The notes beneath the pieces are model-generated. The model did no database searches. It saw only the letters and a list, made by a program, of their open reading frames with translations, and was not told the DNA's origin. From positions 1-64,000 of the forward strand of contig JAHBVJ010000009.1 of the NCBI GenBank assembly GCA_019637615.1: 64,000 bases of DNA, written 5' to 3'. Shown one piece after another: positions 15,573 through 25,607 of this stretch (positions within the stretch are counted from its first letter, which is position 1; each line of letters begins with the position of its first letter). Made by a program: the position numbers and the translations under genes. Source of the DNA: Anaerolineae bacterium (GTDB lineage Bacteria > Chloroflexota > Anaerolineae > Aggregatilineales > UBA2796).

Positions 15573-16721
15573 TCAGGTGACGAGACGTTCTAGCGCCGTG
15601 ACCGCAGTCGTAGCATCTGGCAGCGCCGCGATCTCAGCTTGGGGGCACTCGGCAGCACGGCGATAGACAGGATCGTTTAGTACGCCCAGCACGGTATCGT
15701 GGATCGTGGATGCGCTCGCTGTCATCACATCCAACGACCGTGCCACACCAAGTGCCTCGCAGCGCTGCGCATTGAGCGGCTGATCCGCGCCCATCGGCAG
15801 CAGCACCATCGGCAAACCGTGCGCCAGCGCCCCGATCACGCTGCCTGATCCGCCATGAGATACGACCATCGCGCAGCGAGGTAGTAACACGGCTTGCGGA
15901 ATATAGCGTTCGATATAGACATTGGCAGGCTGTGCGCCGAGTTCTGCCGGATCGATGTCGTGTCCCACCGTGACGATCAAGTTGATAGGGAGATCGCGTA
16001 GTCCAGTGAGCACGCGCTGAAATAGATCGCCAGATTCGACGTTAAAGACTGTGCCAAGCGTGAAGTAGATAGTTGGTCTATCGGGCAACTCATTCAGCCA
16101 TGCGGGAATCGGCGCATCTGACGATGGTTCAGGGATCAGCGGGTGGATCGAATAGGCAGTGGCAGGCAGAGGGAATGCGGGATCGCGGTAGCTTGGTGGA
16201 AACGGCGACAACACAAGATGCCGACTAAGCATTGTGAGATCGGGATCGGGCGCGAGGTCATAGTCCGCGCGCATACTGTTCAACGGTTCGGAGACTACGT
16301 CCGCACGTACCAACGCACCGGAGGCGATGACCAAAACGGAGGCGAAGGGCAACCGACAGCGTTCGGCGGCAATCATCGCGCCGAAGTCCAATTCTTCGCA
16401 GACAAGCACATCAGGCTGCCAGTGAGCGCACAGGGCTACCAGATCGGCGGCGCGTTCGCGCGCGATGCGACTAGCAAAACCACCCCCAATCGCGCGGATT
16501 TCGTGTTCCATATCGACTGCGGTCAGTGGGCGGCGAACAGGTGTCAGACCCGTATCTGGCCCCGCCGCGAAGCAAGTGAAGCCGAACGCTTCGGCCTTGG
16601 GCACCATCCACGGACGACAGGCGAATGCCACCTGATGCCCGGCGGCGCTGGCAGCATGAGCAATGGCGATCAACGGCTCTAAGTGACCGCTGCCACCCGC
16701 ACAGGTAAATAGTATCCGCAT
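15573..16721 (-). CDS. GT1-family glycosyltransferase (MGT/UGT-like)
   Basis: A 382-aa two-domain GT-B glycosyltransferase that should move a sugar from an NDP-sugar to a small acceptor such as a macrolide, polyketide, sterol or carotenoid. The N-terminal domain opens with MRILFTCAGGSGHLEPLIAIA. The C-terminal donor-binding domain has the PSPG-like stretch VVSHGGSGSVIGALAHGLPMV...PMGADQPLNAQRCEALGVA near residue 290. The second of two ATGs (16721) is chosen because AAGG lies 7 nt upstream. It has no recognisable biosynthetic neighbours, so the acceptor is open; self-protection by drug glycosylation is one option. Confidence 0.9.
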   Translation of the reverse strand: MRILFTCAGGSGHLEPLIAIAHAASAAGHQVAFACRPWMVPKAEAFGFTCFAAGPDTGLTPVRRPLTAVDMEHEIRAIGGGFASRIARERAADLVALCAHWQPDVLVCEELDFGAMIAAERCRLPFASVLVIASGALVRADVVSEPLNSMRADYDLAPDPDLTMLSRHLVLSPFPPSYRDPAFPLPATAYSIHPLIPEPSSDAPIPAWLNELPDRPTIYFTLGTVFNVESGDLFQRVLTGLRDLPINLIVTVGHDIDPAELGAQPANVYIERYIPQAVLLPRCAMVVSHGGSGSVIGALAHGLPMVLLPMGADQPLNAQRCEALGVARSLDVMTASASTIHDTVLGVLNDPVYRRAAECPQAEIAALPDATTAVTALERLVT

Positions 16722-16777
16722 TTGCATCCTTCAGAATGCTAGTGAAGTGCGCAAGCTGGCATCAACCCGCCGCGAGA

Positions 16778-18604
16778 TTATCCCTTGGGCAGCATGATCC
16801 AGAAGCGAGTGCCGTGCCCAAGCTGGCTATCCACACCGACTTTGCCACCATGATTTTCAACGATCAGTTTCACAATCGCCAGCCCTAAGCCTGTGCCTTC
16901 CGCCAAGCGCGAATTGGTTCCGCGATAGAAGCGTTGGAATAAATGGGGAATGTCTTCCGGTGGAATGCCGGGGCCAGTGTCGGCAATCGTGATGCGGACG
17001 TATTCATTCACGTTGTCTGCCGCGATGGTGATATTCCCCCCGCTCGGCGTGAACTTGACCGCATTGGACAGCAAATTCTGAACAGCGCGCTCGATCTCCA
17101 AGGGATCGCAATAGGCCATCAGCGTCTGAGAGATGGGCGTGAGCGTCAATTGTTGGCGCTTATCGGCAGCTTGGGTACTGAACGCCGCTAGACTGGATTG
17201 CAATAGCACGTTGATCGGATGCCGCGTGAAGTGGGATGTGTTGGCTGTTTCCAAACGAGCAATATCAAGCAAATCCGCGATCAGCGACTGCATGAGTTGA
17301 CTGGCACGGCTGATCTGATCTACGTATTCTTGTCCGCGCTCATCGTTGGTGTGTCCGTGTCGGCGCAGGAGATTGAGATAGATGAGAATGCGCGACAACG
17401 GATTCTTCAAATCGTGGCTGGCATCATTAATGAAATCATCTTTGATCTTAGACAGACGCTCAAAATAGGCGCGGTCTTGCTGGCGAAGCTGCTCCAGTTC
17501 ACGCGTGCGCAGTCGATACAGATCGGCCTCTTGGCGGGCTTGTTCGGTGCGGAACTTGATCTCCAGATTGCGGATTTTTTGTTCCGCCGCTTCGCTGGCG
17601 AGCTGGTCACGGATCGCGACATAACGTTCTAGATGGTGCAGCGCGCGTTCGTATTCGCCCAAGCCTTTGCACGCTAGGCTCAAATTCTGATGAATGGTGT
17701 ACAACGCCCGCTTCGAATAGCTCGTTTCCGCCAGTTTGAGCGCGCTTTGAAAACATTGCTTGGCTTGCTTCGGCTGGTTTAGCTTGAGGTAAATTTCGCC
17801 GGACAGCAGATTGATGTCGATGCGGCGTTCGTGCAGTTCAAACATCTCGGCGTAGTCGGCAGCTTGATATAAACAACGCAGCGCCAACGCAACATCGCCA
17901 AGCTCGTGATGCACATGCGCGAGCGCCACCAGCGCGTCTACGGCGTCGATGTAGAGTGCGTTTTCGAGGAAGTAACGCAGACTAGTTTGACCGCTGGTCA
18001 TGGCGTTTTCGTAGTCTTTGAGTGCCGTCGCTTCGACGCAGACATTATTGAGTATTTTGGCTTCCAACTGTGGATCGTTGGCTTCGTGTACCAGAATTAG
18101 CGCGCCGTCGAGATAATTGAGGGCACCTTTGTGATCGCCAATGAGCGCCGATACGGACGAAAGACCACACAGCGCCCGTAACTGCGATTTCACATCATGC
18201 GTAGATTCAGCAAGGTTCAAAGATAAGGAGAATGATTCAGCGGCGCTCGTATAGTCGCCTAATGTGCGGTAAACGCTGGCCTGCAAATTCAGGACTTTGG
18301 CAAGCCCATGGGGATCGTTGATTTCGGTGAAGAGTTGTACCGACTCACGCAGTTGGTTGAGCGCCAGATCGTATTTGCCACGGTGAAAATGTACCGTGCC
18401 CTGCACAAACAGAAGATCGGCTCGTCCTTTTCGATAGGGTTCCTTCACAAAGGTCGGATGATCAAGCAGCGTCTCTGCTTGCAGACTCAGGTTATAGCCT
18501 TGTTGCAAATCCTTAAGGACGATGTTGCTTGCTTCCGCTAGTACATCATCGATCTGCCGTTGGATCGAGGTGACCGAATGGGCGGAACTATCCAGCGTTA
18601 TCAT
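16778..18604 (-). CDS. Cytoplasmic TPR-sensor histidine kinase
   Basis: A 608-aa histidine kinase without TM segments. Residues 20-340 are a run of about seven tetratricopeptide repeats (for example GTVHFHRGKYDLALNQLRES, ASVYRTLGDYTSAAESFSLS). A coiled coil follows (about 340-385), with EAAEQKIRNLEIKFRTEQARQE. The kinase core has an H-box DASHDLKNPLSRILIYL (His about 397), N-box NLLSNAVKFTPSGGN, G1 DTGPGIP, F-box LFQRFYRG and G2 GTGLGLAIVKLIVENHGG. The TPR part would bind a protein or peptide partner. No response regulator is adjacent, so it is an orphan kinase. The start has little ribosome-binding signal. Confidence 0.93.
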   Translation of the reverse strand: MITLDSSAHSVTSIQRQIDDVLAEASNIVLKDLQQGYNLSLQAETLLDHPTFVKEPYRKGRADLLFVQGTVHFHRGKYDLALNQLRESVQLFTEINDPHGLAKVLNLQASVYRTLGDYTSAAESFSLSLNLAESTHDVKSQLRALCGLSSVSALIGDHKGALNYLDGALILVHEANDPQLEAKILNNVCVEATALKDYENAMTSGQTSLRYFLENALYIDAVDALVALAHVHHELGDVALALRCLYQAADYAEMFELHERRIDINLLSGEIYLKLNQPKQAKQCFQSALKLAETSYSKRALYTIHQNLSLACKGLGEYERALHHLERYVAIRDQLASEAAEQKIRNLEIKFRTEQARQEADLYRLRTRELEQLRQQDRAYFERLSKIKDDFINDASHDLKNPLSRILIYLNLLRRHGHTNDERGQEYVDQISRASQLMQSLIADLLDIARLETANTSHFTRHPINVLLQSSLAAFSTQAADKRQQLTLTPISQTLMAYCDPLEIERAVQNLLSNAVKFTPSGGNITIAADNVNEYVRITIADTGPGIPPEDIPHLFQRFYRGTNSRLAEGTGLGLAIVKLIVENHGGKVGVDSQLGHGTRFWIMLPKG

Positions 18605-18750
18605 TCAAGGTTAGACCCTATGATGTTGTCGATGGTTCTCTCCTTGTATTATCCAATGTTCATAAATAGAATCCAACCAAAGCCCATTAATTTTTTCTGA
18701 ATTTTGCCCTAATAATCTGAATCTAGCGGTTGCCGCCGCGTCTAGGACAC

Positions 18751-19356
18751 CTAGCCTTGATACTTGACGCGGGCAGTTTTGAACTGCGCTTGCATCCGCA
18801 ACTGACCAAACCGTAAATAATCGCCCGACTGCACCATCACGGAATGTTTAGTCTCCAGACGACGACCGTTCAACCATGTGCCATTGCTACTGGCGAGGTC
18901 TTCCACCATCAGCTTGCCATCAACGCGCCGGAACAAGGCATGGAAGCGCGAGACTCCTTTTTCAAACGCGCCATAGGGAACCAGATCGATATGTGGCTGC
19001 TCTTGCATATGCTGCGAATATCGCCCGATGACCACCGACTCAGTCACGCTGACAATCAACGGCACGCGTTCACCTTCAATGAGCAAGGCGATCTCGTCGG
19101 CGTGCAGCGGTTCTAGCAAATCGGGTTCGCCCGTTACGGCATAAACGGTAGCGGTATCATCTGGCGAAGGCGGCGCGGGAGACTCGCTGTGGGCGACTCG
19201 ATCATCGGGGAAGATTACCACTTTGATGGTGGAATCAGATGAAGATGAGTCGGTTGGGGTTACTACAGCGCCGGGACGTACCAGCAGCGTTTTGCAGTAA
19301 CGGCATACGAACGCTCGTGAGGAAACGAAGTTCCCACAGGTCGGGCAAGTTGGCAT
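18751..19356 (-). CDS. Zinc-ribbon plus FHA-domain protein
   Basis: A 201-aa soluble phosphothreonine-binding protein. An N-terminal zinc ribbon, CPTC at residues 4-7 and CRYC at 18-21, is followed by a Ser/Pro-rich linker. An FHA domain fills about 100-190 with the canonical residues VIGRYS, GVSRFHALF, SSNGTWLNGRRL and GDYLRFG. The start is ATG 19356, with GGGAG 7 nt upstream. It lies 76 bp downstream of the Ser/Thr kinase gene on the same strand. FHA proteins next to such kinases are usually their substrates or adaptors, so it probably reads phosphothreonine made by that kinase. Confidence 0.9.
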   Translation of the reverse strand: MPTCPTCGNFVSSRAFVCRYCKTLLVRPGAVVTPTDSSSSDSTIKVVIFPDDRVAHSESPAPPSPDDTATVYAVTGEPDLLEPLHADEIALLIEGERVPLIVSVTESVVIGRYSQHMQEQPHIDLVPYGAFEKGVSRFHALFRRVDGKLMVEDLASSNGTWLNGRRLETKHSVMVQSGDYLRFGQLRMQAQFKTARVKYQG

Positions 19357-19432
19357 AGTCAGCTCCCAATGTTGTGCGGCTACTGCAATGATGGTGAGAT
19401 GATCGCCGAGCAAGGTTGATTATCAGTGAGAA

Positions 19433-21766
19433 TTACGTTTTGGGAAAGTTAGAATCAGACGCACTTTTTAGTGTTTGTTCCAATATTGCCTTTGCTTTGT
19501 TACGGAGTTGAGTAATTCGTGCAAGTTGGGGCAGCAACATACACAGCGCAGCGAAAGCAGCGAACGCTAACGCCAGTACATAAGCCGTAGCAGAATCATC
19601 GGCTAGGTAGATGAGAGGATCATAAGGGACATCCAACGTTAACTGCGAGTTTAGGGCAATTTCCCATGTGCCAAGCAGCGCCAGACTGATGCTGAGGAAA
19701 ATAAAGAAGGCACGCCAACGCCAGTTGCGCAGCAGTCCCGTCAGCGTATAGCCTGCCGCGAATACCAATCCACCGGGCAACAGCAGTGGACTGACGGGCG
19801 GAATATCCAAAAATTGACGATGCATGTTGCTGAATGCTTGCGCTACTAGCACGCCGCCTAATACCGTCGCGAGGATGCCACGCCACCACGGTTTGAGGAT
19901 CGCCAAGCGTTCCGCGATCCACCACGCCACGAAGCCCCCTAGTCCAATCTGCAACCCAAATACCAAGCCATTGCCAAGGCTCGTCAGGATGCGGCGCGGC
20001 AGGAAAAAGTCGAGATTGCGGAACGTGCTATGCACGACGAGCGTGATGCCACCAATGCAGCCAAGGCTGATGCAGGCAAAATTTACGAGCAGCGATCCCC
20101 ATCGTTTGAACAACTGATCACGGCCTATGTAAAAAGCGGTGCGCAACCGCAAGGCGAGCGGCAGCTCGGTGGGCAGGGAACCAGCCTGACGCCAAACATC
20201 CGCCAACAAGGCAGTTTTCTGCGGAGGCGCGGCGGACGCAATCAAGATGCGGATAGCGGGCACACTACGTCGGCTGCTGATGGCATGTAAAGCGACGAGA
20301 CCTAACGGGCTGTTGCTGGCAGCCGTAGCCGCTAATAGGTTGTCCAGCGAATTGGTCGTCGTGTTCCAGTCGGTGATGGGCGACGCGGGAAACCAGTGAA
20401 GTAGCACCTTGAGCGCGGTTTCGCTGAGTGGGCTGCGGTTGAGACGCACAAACTCCTCAAGGCGTGCCGCGATATCGGGTGGCAAGGGCGCGGTGGGGAC
20501 GAGGCGCATGATCATGGTTAACAGACTCACCAGCGCATCATACGGATCGTCATTGTGGGTTTGCCGGAGCGATGCCCAGCAAAGTTCTCGCTGCGCATTG
20601 GGTTCCATCGATGCCCACCAACGATCGATTTGCTCTGGCTGGACACTGCGATAGCGTAGGGCACCAAAGACCAGCACATCCAGCTCACGCGGATGATTTG
20701 TCACCGAAATCGGCGCGGCTTTGACGGCGGCAAAGGAACTGTACATGTAATCGGTTAGCGTCAGCGGGAAGGGTAGAGACGGCGTCCATTGGTTGGCGAT
20801 TTGGGACAACCACGCGAGACTATCCGATTGTTGAATGAATTGTTCATAGTCTTGCACGGACATCTCGGAAAATGCCAGCGTATTAGGCACTTCCACGGGT
20901 TGCGCCAAGGCGAGGGCGGTCAAGAGCGCGTGGATCGCGCTGGTCGCATTCTCCGGGCGCTGGATAGGGCGCGCAGAGGTCAACTGGGCAAAAATAGGAT
21001 GCAGCCCTGATGGCAAGGAAGGATTGACCGAACGCGGATCGGGAATGCTTTCATTCGTGTTCTGCTGATGCAAAGCGAGCATGATCTGACCACCCAACGG
21101 CAGTTCGCCCGTCAACATCTCGAACATCATCACGCCGAAACTGTAGAGATCCGAGCGGAAGCTGAGTTGTTCGCCCCGGAATTGTTCTGGCGACATATAC
21201 GGCAGGGTGCCTTCGGGCGTGTGCATAGGGATGGTCGATCCCATCGGAATCTCACGGGCAAGCCCGAAATCGGTGAGATAGGGCACCTGTTTCGCATCCA
21301 GCAGTACATTGCCGGGTTTGAGGTCACGGTGGACGATGGCGTTAACGTGCAAATAATCTAAGGTAGTTGCCAAGACGGTTGCAATGGTAGCGAATTCAGC
21401 GATAGGCAAGGGGCCGGACTTCAAGCGCATCGCCAGTGAGCCGCCGATCATGTAGCGTGAGACGAGAAAGCGTAGACCGCTCATTTCGCCAAAATCATAG
21501 AGCTGCACGACGTTCGGATGCCGCAGCCGCTTGATGATTTGCGCTTCTTTGAGGAACTGCATACTGGAAATATAAGAAAAGGCGCTGCTCGTGTTACGCA
21601 CGATCTTGACGGCTACAACACATTCTGACTGCGTATCCCACGCCGACCAGACTTCCGCCTCGCCACCCTGCCCGATTTTTTCCAGCAGCTGATAAAAGGC
21701 TAACATGCCGCCTGTTCGGAAGGTGGTATCTAGCATCCCTTTGTGCGTAATGCGTTGAAATGTCAT
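19433..21766 (-). CDS. Membrane-anchored Ser/Thr protein kinase (PknB/Hanks type)
   Basis: A 777-aa protein. The N-terminal kinase domain (about 24-290) has a Gly-rich loop IGQGGEAEVW (32-35), VAVK with Lys54, HRDLKPGNVLLD with Asp149/Asn154, DFG with Asp167 and the SPEQ segment before helix F; all catalytic residues are present. A helical region of about 230 residues follows, with HEAT-like patches such as AATAASNSPLGLVALHAISS. The last 220 residues hold about six TM helices. There is no PASTA domain. The kinase therefore faces the cytoplasm in front of a polytopic membrane domain, instead of the usual single TM with an external sensor. It is followed by the FHA protein. Confidence 0.93.
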   Translation of the reverse strand: MTFQRITHKGMLDTTFRTGGMLAFYQLLEKIGQGGEAEVWSAWDTQSECVVAVKIVRNTSSAFSYISSMQFLKEAQIIKRLRHPNVVQLYDFGEMSGLRFLVSRYMIGGSLAMRLKSGPLPIAEFATIATVLATTLDYLHVNAIVHRDLKPGNVLLDAKQVPYLTDFGLAREIPMGSTIPMHTPEGTLPYMSPEQFRGEQLSFRSDLYSFGVMMFEMLTGELPLGGQIMLALHQQNTNESIPDPRSVNPSLPSGLHPIFAQLTSARPIQRPENATSAIHALLTALALAQPVEVPNTLAFSEMSVQDYEQFIQQSDSLAWLSQIANQWTPSLPFPLTLTDYMYSSFAAVKAAPISVTNHPRELDVLVFGALRYRSVQPEQIDRWWASMEPNAQRELCWASLRQTHNDDPYDALVSLLTMIMRLVPTAPLPPDIAARLEEFVRLNRSPLSETALKVLLHWFPASPITDWNTTTNSLDNLLAATAASNSPLGLVALHAISSRRSVPAIRILIASAAPPQKTALLADVWRQAGSLPTELPLALRLRTAFYIGRDQLFKRWGSLLVNFACISLGCIGGITLVVHSTFRNLDFFLPRRILTSLGNGLVFGLQIGLGGFVAWWIAERLAILKPWWRGILATVLGGVLVAQAFSNMHRQFLDIPPVSPLLLPGGLVFAAGYTLTGLLRNWRWRAFFIFLSISLALLGTWEIALNSQLTLDVPYDPLIYLADDSATAYVLALAFAAFAALCMLLPQLARITQLRNKAKAILEQTLKSASDSNFPKT

Positions 21767-21796
21767 GGTCGCTCACTGCTCGGCTTGGCTGCGTTC

Positions 21797-21830
21797 AATG
21801 GTCGTCCGAGATTTTGATCGGACGACCATT
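21797..21830. terminator. 13-bp hairpin between the exported Thr/Pro-rich protein gene and the kinase gene
   Basis: Perfect 13-nt arms (AATGGTCGTCCGA and its complement) with an 8-nt loop. It lies 40 bp past the stop of the upstream gene. There is no U-tract. Confidence 0.65.
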
Positions 21831-21869
21831 AGTCTACTACGAACGGTGATCTACGCAGAAGCGGAGAGT

Positions 21870-24068
21870 CTACATCGGCTCGTTGCCGCCGTTCGGGTTC
21901 GGCGGTGGATTAATTAGCGTGGGGATCGCCGTTGGTACTGTCGTCGGCGGCTCCATCGTCGGTGGATCGGTTGGCGGCGGCGTCTCGGCGGCCTCGAATG
22001 GCGTGGGCGAGGGCAGGATCGGGATGGACGTTGGCGGTTCCGAGGTAGGCGGCTGTGGCGTCGATGTTGGCGGCAGCGAATTGGGTGTCTTGCTCGCGGA
22101 GGTGGTGCGGATGCAAAACGCACTGCTGCTCGGCTCGGTCGCGATTACATGTCCCTGATACGACAACTGCATGACATTGCTGCCCTGCTGCGTTGGCGTT
22201 GACAAATAGATAATCGTGCGCGGCGGGATGATCAGCGATCCATCCAATGGTGAACCGAGTATTTCCCAACTGACGAGCACCCACCCCTCGTTAAGGTTCG
22301 TAATGCTCCAGCGGCGATAAACATTGGGATTAGGGGAACACAGCGCAGCAAGCTGGATGTTGAGCGCCGGCGGAGCCACCGTAGTTGCCGTCGCTGTCTC
22401 GGTTGGCTTGCGTGTCGAAGGCGGTTTGGTGGCGGTGGGACGCGGCGTTTGGGTGGGTGGTATGGCGGTAAGGGTCGCTGTCGGCTGAAGCGTCTCGGTC
22501 GGAGACGGGGCGACGGTATTCGACGGTGATGGAGATGGAATCACCAATTCCGTGGGCGGCGGCACCAGCGTAGAGGTATAGGTTGCCGTTGGCAACGGCG
22601 TGTCGGTGGGCGGAATCGGCGTATTCGTCACCGTCGGCGGCAGTGTATTCGTGGGGCGCGGTGTGAACGTATCGGTGGGCGCTGGTGTCCATGTGTACGT
22701 CAGCGTATTGGTCGGGCGCAGCGTTGGCGTACTGGTCGGCGACGGCGTCCATGTATCAGTGGGCAGCGGTGTCCATGTATACGTCTGAGTATCGGTCGGC
22801 GGTGGGGTTGGCGTCGGCGTATTGGTAGGCAGACTCGTCGCCGTGTACGTATTGGTCAAGGTGGCTGTCGCAGAGAACGTCACACTGGCGGTAGCCGTAG
22901 CGGTAAGGGTGAACGTGCGCGTCGGCGTCTCGCTCGGATCGACCACTGTCGTTGGGGTGGAAGTCGAAGTCGGCGTCAAAACCGTCGGTGTTGGGCTAGG
23001 CGTAGCGGTACCAGTCGGGGTGAGACTCAGCAGGGTCAACCGCTTGGCAACGACATAATAGGATTCAAAGGTGCCCACAACACTGACTTCGTCACCAACC
23101 CGCAGCCCTTGCCAGCCGGAAACACCGCCAACCCGCACCAGATAGCCACCAAGCGAGATCGAAGGGATCGCCGGGTTGATGGCGTCCACACGACCTGTCA
23201 GCGTGATGTCGCCAGAGAAGTCGCTGCCGGACGAATCAAGGCTAATTGCCAAGCGACCGAGATCGTCAAGCGCTTGCTCAAACGGCGCATTTTGAGGCAG
23301 CGACGGAACACCGGAAGCCACTTCGCCCGCCATTGGCACCGTGACCTGCTGCCCTGCACTAAAGGTTTGCGTTGAACCAAAGCTGGAAACTTCGATATGG
23401 CCTTCCAAGCCGCGCACTAGCAACTGCTTCGAGTCGTTGCGAAAAAGGACGATGGACGCGATCTTGATTTGCACATCGTTCAGCGTGAACTCGACGGTCA
23501 TGCCTTTGGGCGCGCGCACGATCACCGAACTCGTGGGCAAACTACGGCAGGTGAGATTACCCAGATCGGTTGACAGGTAAAAGCTGTTGGTATGGTTGAG
23601 ATCGGGGTGCAGATCGGTGTCGCCAAACAGAATAAACGTGACATTTTGACCCGGATTGGTATCGGGCAGGTTCGCTTGCAGCTTCATAACCGCCATGCCC
23701 CACGAACCACTCGTCGGATTTAGTGGTTCGGTCTGGATGCGCGTGAAATAGCGCAGGCCAAGAATGTCGCCGCTGTGATCGAATTGGTTGGGGGGATTGT
23801 CAGAATTTTCCCGCAGTTCCGAATTGACGCGCGTGTACCCATAACACGCTTGATTGCGTCCCGTATCTTCGCAGTTTTGTTGTGTGAGACTAACGGCGCG
23901 ATCCAATACGTTCTTACACAACTTGTCGAGATCGATAGCAAATGTGGCGGTTGCCGTTGGCATTTGGGCAATCGCCGTGAGTTCCCCCGAATTTACTGAA
24001 GCCAACCCCAGTCCACACACCAGACTGAGGAGAATCAACACTTGGCGTCGGATACCGAGTGTGGGCAT
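21870..24068 (-). CDS. Large exported Thr/Pro-rich protein with FecR-like and DUF5666-like parts
   Basis: A 732-aa secreted or surface protein. It has an N-terminal signal peptide (residues 9-33, IRRQVLILLSLVCGLGLASV) and then a domain ending in a FecR-like segment (about 175-250: SVIVRAPKGMTVEFTLNDVQ, QTFSAGQQVTVPMAGE). An OB-like segment resembling DUF5666 follows (about 275-345: GRVDAINPAIPSISLGG, RVGDEVSVVGTFESY). About 220 residues of low-complexity T/P/S repeats (PTPT, TNTPTPTPPP, TWTPLPTDT) act as a wall-spanning stalk. A small Cys-containing C-terminal domain (about 590-680) precedes a second Pro/Thr tail. GAAGGG precedes the ATG. It is upstream of the kinase on the same strand, but the hairpin at 21797 separates them. 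Confidence 0.85.
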   Translation of the reverse strand: MPTLGIRRQVLILLSLVCGLGLASVNSGELTAIAQMPTATATFAIDLDKLCKNVLDRAVSLTQQNCEDTGRNQACYGYTRVNSELRENSDNPPNQFDHSGDILGLRYFTRIQTEPLNPTSGSWGMAVMKLQANLPDTNPGQNVTFILFGDTDLHPDLNHTNSFYLSTDLGNLTCRSLPTSSVIVRAPKGMTVEFTLNDVQIKIASIVLFRNDSKQLLVRGLEGHIEVSSFGSTQTFSAGQQVTVPMAGEVASGVPSLPQNAPFEQALDDLGRLAISLDSSGSDFSGDITLTGRVDAINPAIPSISLGGYLVRVGGVSGWQGLRVGDEVSVVGTFESYYVVAKRLTLLSLTPTGTATPSPTPTVLTPTSTSTPTTVVDPSETPTRTFTLTATATASVTFSATATLTNTYTATSLPTNTPTPTPPPTDTQTYTWTPLPTDTWTPSPTSTPTLRPTNTLTYTWTPAPTDTFTPRPTNTLPPTVTNTPIPPTDTPLPTATYTSTLVPPPTELVIPSPSPSNTVAPSPTETLQPTATLTAIPPTQTPRPTATKPPSTRKPTETATATTVAPPALNIQLAALCSPNPNVYRRWSITNLNEGWVLVSWEILGSPLDGSLIIPPRTIIYLSTPTQQGSNVMQLSYQGHVIATEPSSSAFCIRTTSASKTPNSLPPTSTPQPPTSEPPTSIPILPSPTPFEAAETPPPTDPPTMEPPTTVPTAIPTLINPPPNPNGGNEPM

Positions 24069-24278
24069 AACACACCCTTCAACTCGTCAAAACGGACATG
24101 GGCACTCTTAACTGACGCTTCCTAATGTTAGCAAAACTAAACTTATTTTAGACTATTGTGCATGATTTTCTTACAAAAGAGAGAAATTGTTTTGTTTTAT
24201 TGACAATTTCGCGTAAATCACCTAAACAAAATCTTAACAACTGGCGGAATCCTGAATGTGTCGCGTTTATTTTGACTT

Positions 24279-25517
24279 TTATCTGCGTTGACTAAGGACG
24301 GCGCTGAGATCGTCGCCTTGCCGCACCAGATACGTGACGGCTCCTGCGCTTTGCAGCCGCAGCCGCGTTTCTTCACCACTGCGCACGCCCGTCGCCCCGA
24401 AGCTAAGAGGATCGAGCACAACCGTAATTACACGCAAGCCGCGCCGCACGAGCAGACTAGCCTCGCGCAGCCAACCATCGCTCGGATCAGCCGAGATAGC
24501 GATCAGCGTCGTGCCGCGCGACATATGATGCCCCTCCAAGGCCAGCAATTGCTCACAGGTGAATTCGCTCTCGAAACGTGCCATTGCCAACGTTTCGAAG
24601 ATCTTGGTGAGCTGCCGGTTGCCGCGATCTGGCTGGAAAACGCAGCGTGCCGGATTATAGGTGACGAAACCGAGCGAACGCTCCTTGAGCAGAAAATAAT
24701 GCGTCAGTGAGGCCGCCACGACGATGGCATATTCGCCGCTGGATGGCGGAATGAACAGATCGTTGGTGCTGCCATCAGCGGTATACGGACGCTCAAACAG
24801 GGCAGTGGCAGAGAGATCGACATAAATCCAAATATCCGCCAGCGGATCGAGATCGAATTCCTTGACCAGCAGTTGGTCTTTACGGGCGGAGCTTTTCCAG
24901 TGAATGCGGTTGAAGCTGTCACCGGGCGCATATTCGCGGATGCCTGCCGCATTGGTGGTCGTAACGTGCGTTCGCTGGCGTTGCGCGTCACCCCCCGATA
25001 GCAAGCCGATGGGGGCGGCGAAATGGGTGAGCGGGATGGTGGGCGGATACACCAGAATCTTGGAAGTCGCGCCGATATGCCGTGTGGTCTGGTACAGCCC
25101 GAACGGATCGCCGCTGATCAGCGTAAGGGGGCCGAGCGTGTACTCACCGCGTACCGTGCAAATGGTGTTGGTTGACCAGCGGAACATCCCGAACGGGCGT
25201 AGCGTGGGCACGACGAAACTGGCGCGGTGTCCGGGTACATCCGAATGATCGCGCACTTCCAGCCAGATTTTGGGCAGCAAGCCATTGTTGCGGATGGTGA
25301 AGGTCTCGTCCAGCGTTTTGCCGACCTGTGCGCGGCGGGTGCGGGTTTGGCGGTTGATCTGTACCCAGTTGATGCTGAACCACGACCAGAATAGGCTGAT
25401 CACCAGCAGCGCACCGAGCATGTACGAGATGTTGAAAAACAGGCCGCGTCCGGTATACAAGCCCGCCAGCAAGCAGATGATCAGAATCGTGTAAATCGTG
25501 TTTCGTCGGTTTGGCAT
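24279..25517 (-). CDS. DUF58 domain membrane protein
   Basis: A 412-aa protein with two N-terminal TM helices (about 8-45), a beta-rich extracytoplasmic-type domain and the DUF58 domain (about 195-300), recognised by IREYAPGDSFNRIHWKSSARKDQLLVKEFD and an integrin-I/vWA-like continuation (IWIYVDLSATALFE). DUF58 proteins usually sit with a MoxR AAA ATPase and transglutaminase-like proteins in envelope-related operons. None of these is adjacent here, so partners would be elsewhere. It is divergent from the LCP gene (about 120 bp between starts), consistent with a cell-envelope role. Confidence 0.9.
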   Translation of the reverse strand: MPNRRNTIYTILIICLLAGLYTGRGLFFNISYMLGALLVISLFWSWFSINWVQINRQTRTRRAQVGKTLDETFTIRNNGLLPKIWLEVRDHSDVPGHRASFVVPTLRPFGMFRWSTNTICTVRGEYTLGPLTLISGDPFGLYQTTRHIGATSKILVYPPTIPLTHFAAPIGLLSGGDAQRQRTHVTTTNAAGIREYAPGDSFNRIHWKSSARKDQLLVKEFDLDPLADIWIYVDLSATALFERPYTADGSTNDLFIPPSSGEYAIVVAASLTHYFLLKERSLGFVTYNPARCVFQPDRGNRQLTKIFETLAMARFESEFTCEQLLALEGHHMSRGTTLIAISADPSDGWLREASLLVRRGLRVITVVLDPLSFGATGVRSGEETRLRLQSAGAVTYLVRQGDDLSAVLSQRR

Positions 25518-25607
25518 AGGCGTGATCGTACCTCATGTTAGGCGTGCATATCAACGCTAGATGGCTTAACAGTCGGTTAAGCGGTGGGTGATGCGCCTCC
25601 GGCGGAG

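Noticed and set aside
22330..22752. 140-codon frame and similar overlapping frames in the Thr/Pro-rich region
   Set aside because: They arise from the repetitive ACN/CCN codons of the exported protein read in other frames.
22330..23000. Possible CRISPR or tandem-repeat array from the periodic GTCGGCGT-type sequence
   Set aside because: Periodicity comes from coding of Thr-Pro repeats; there are no constant repeats with unique spacers.
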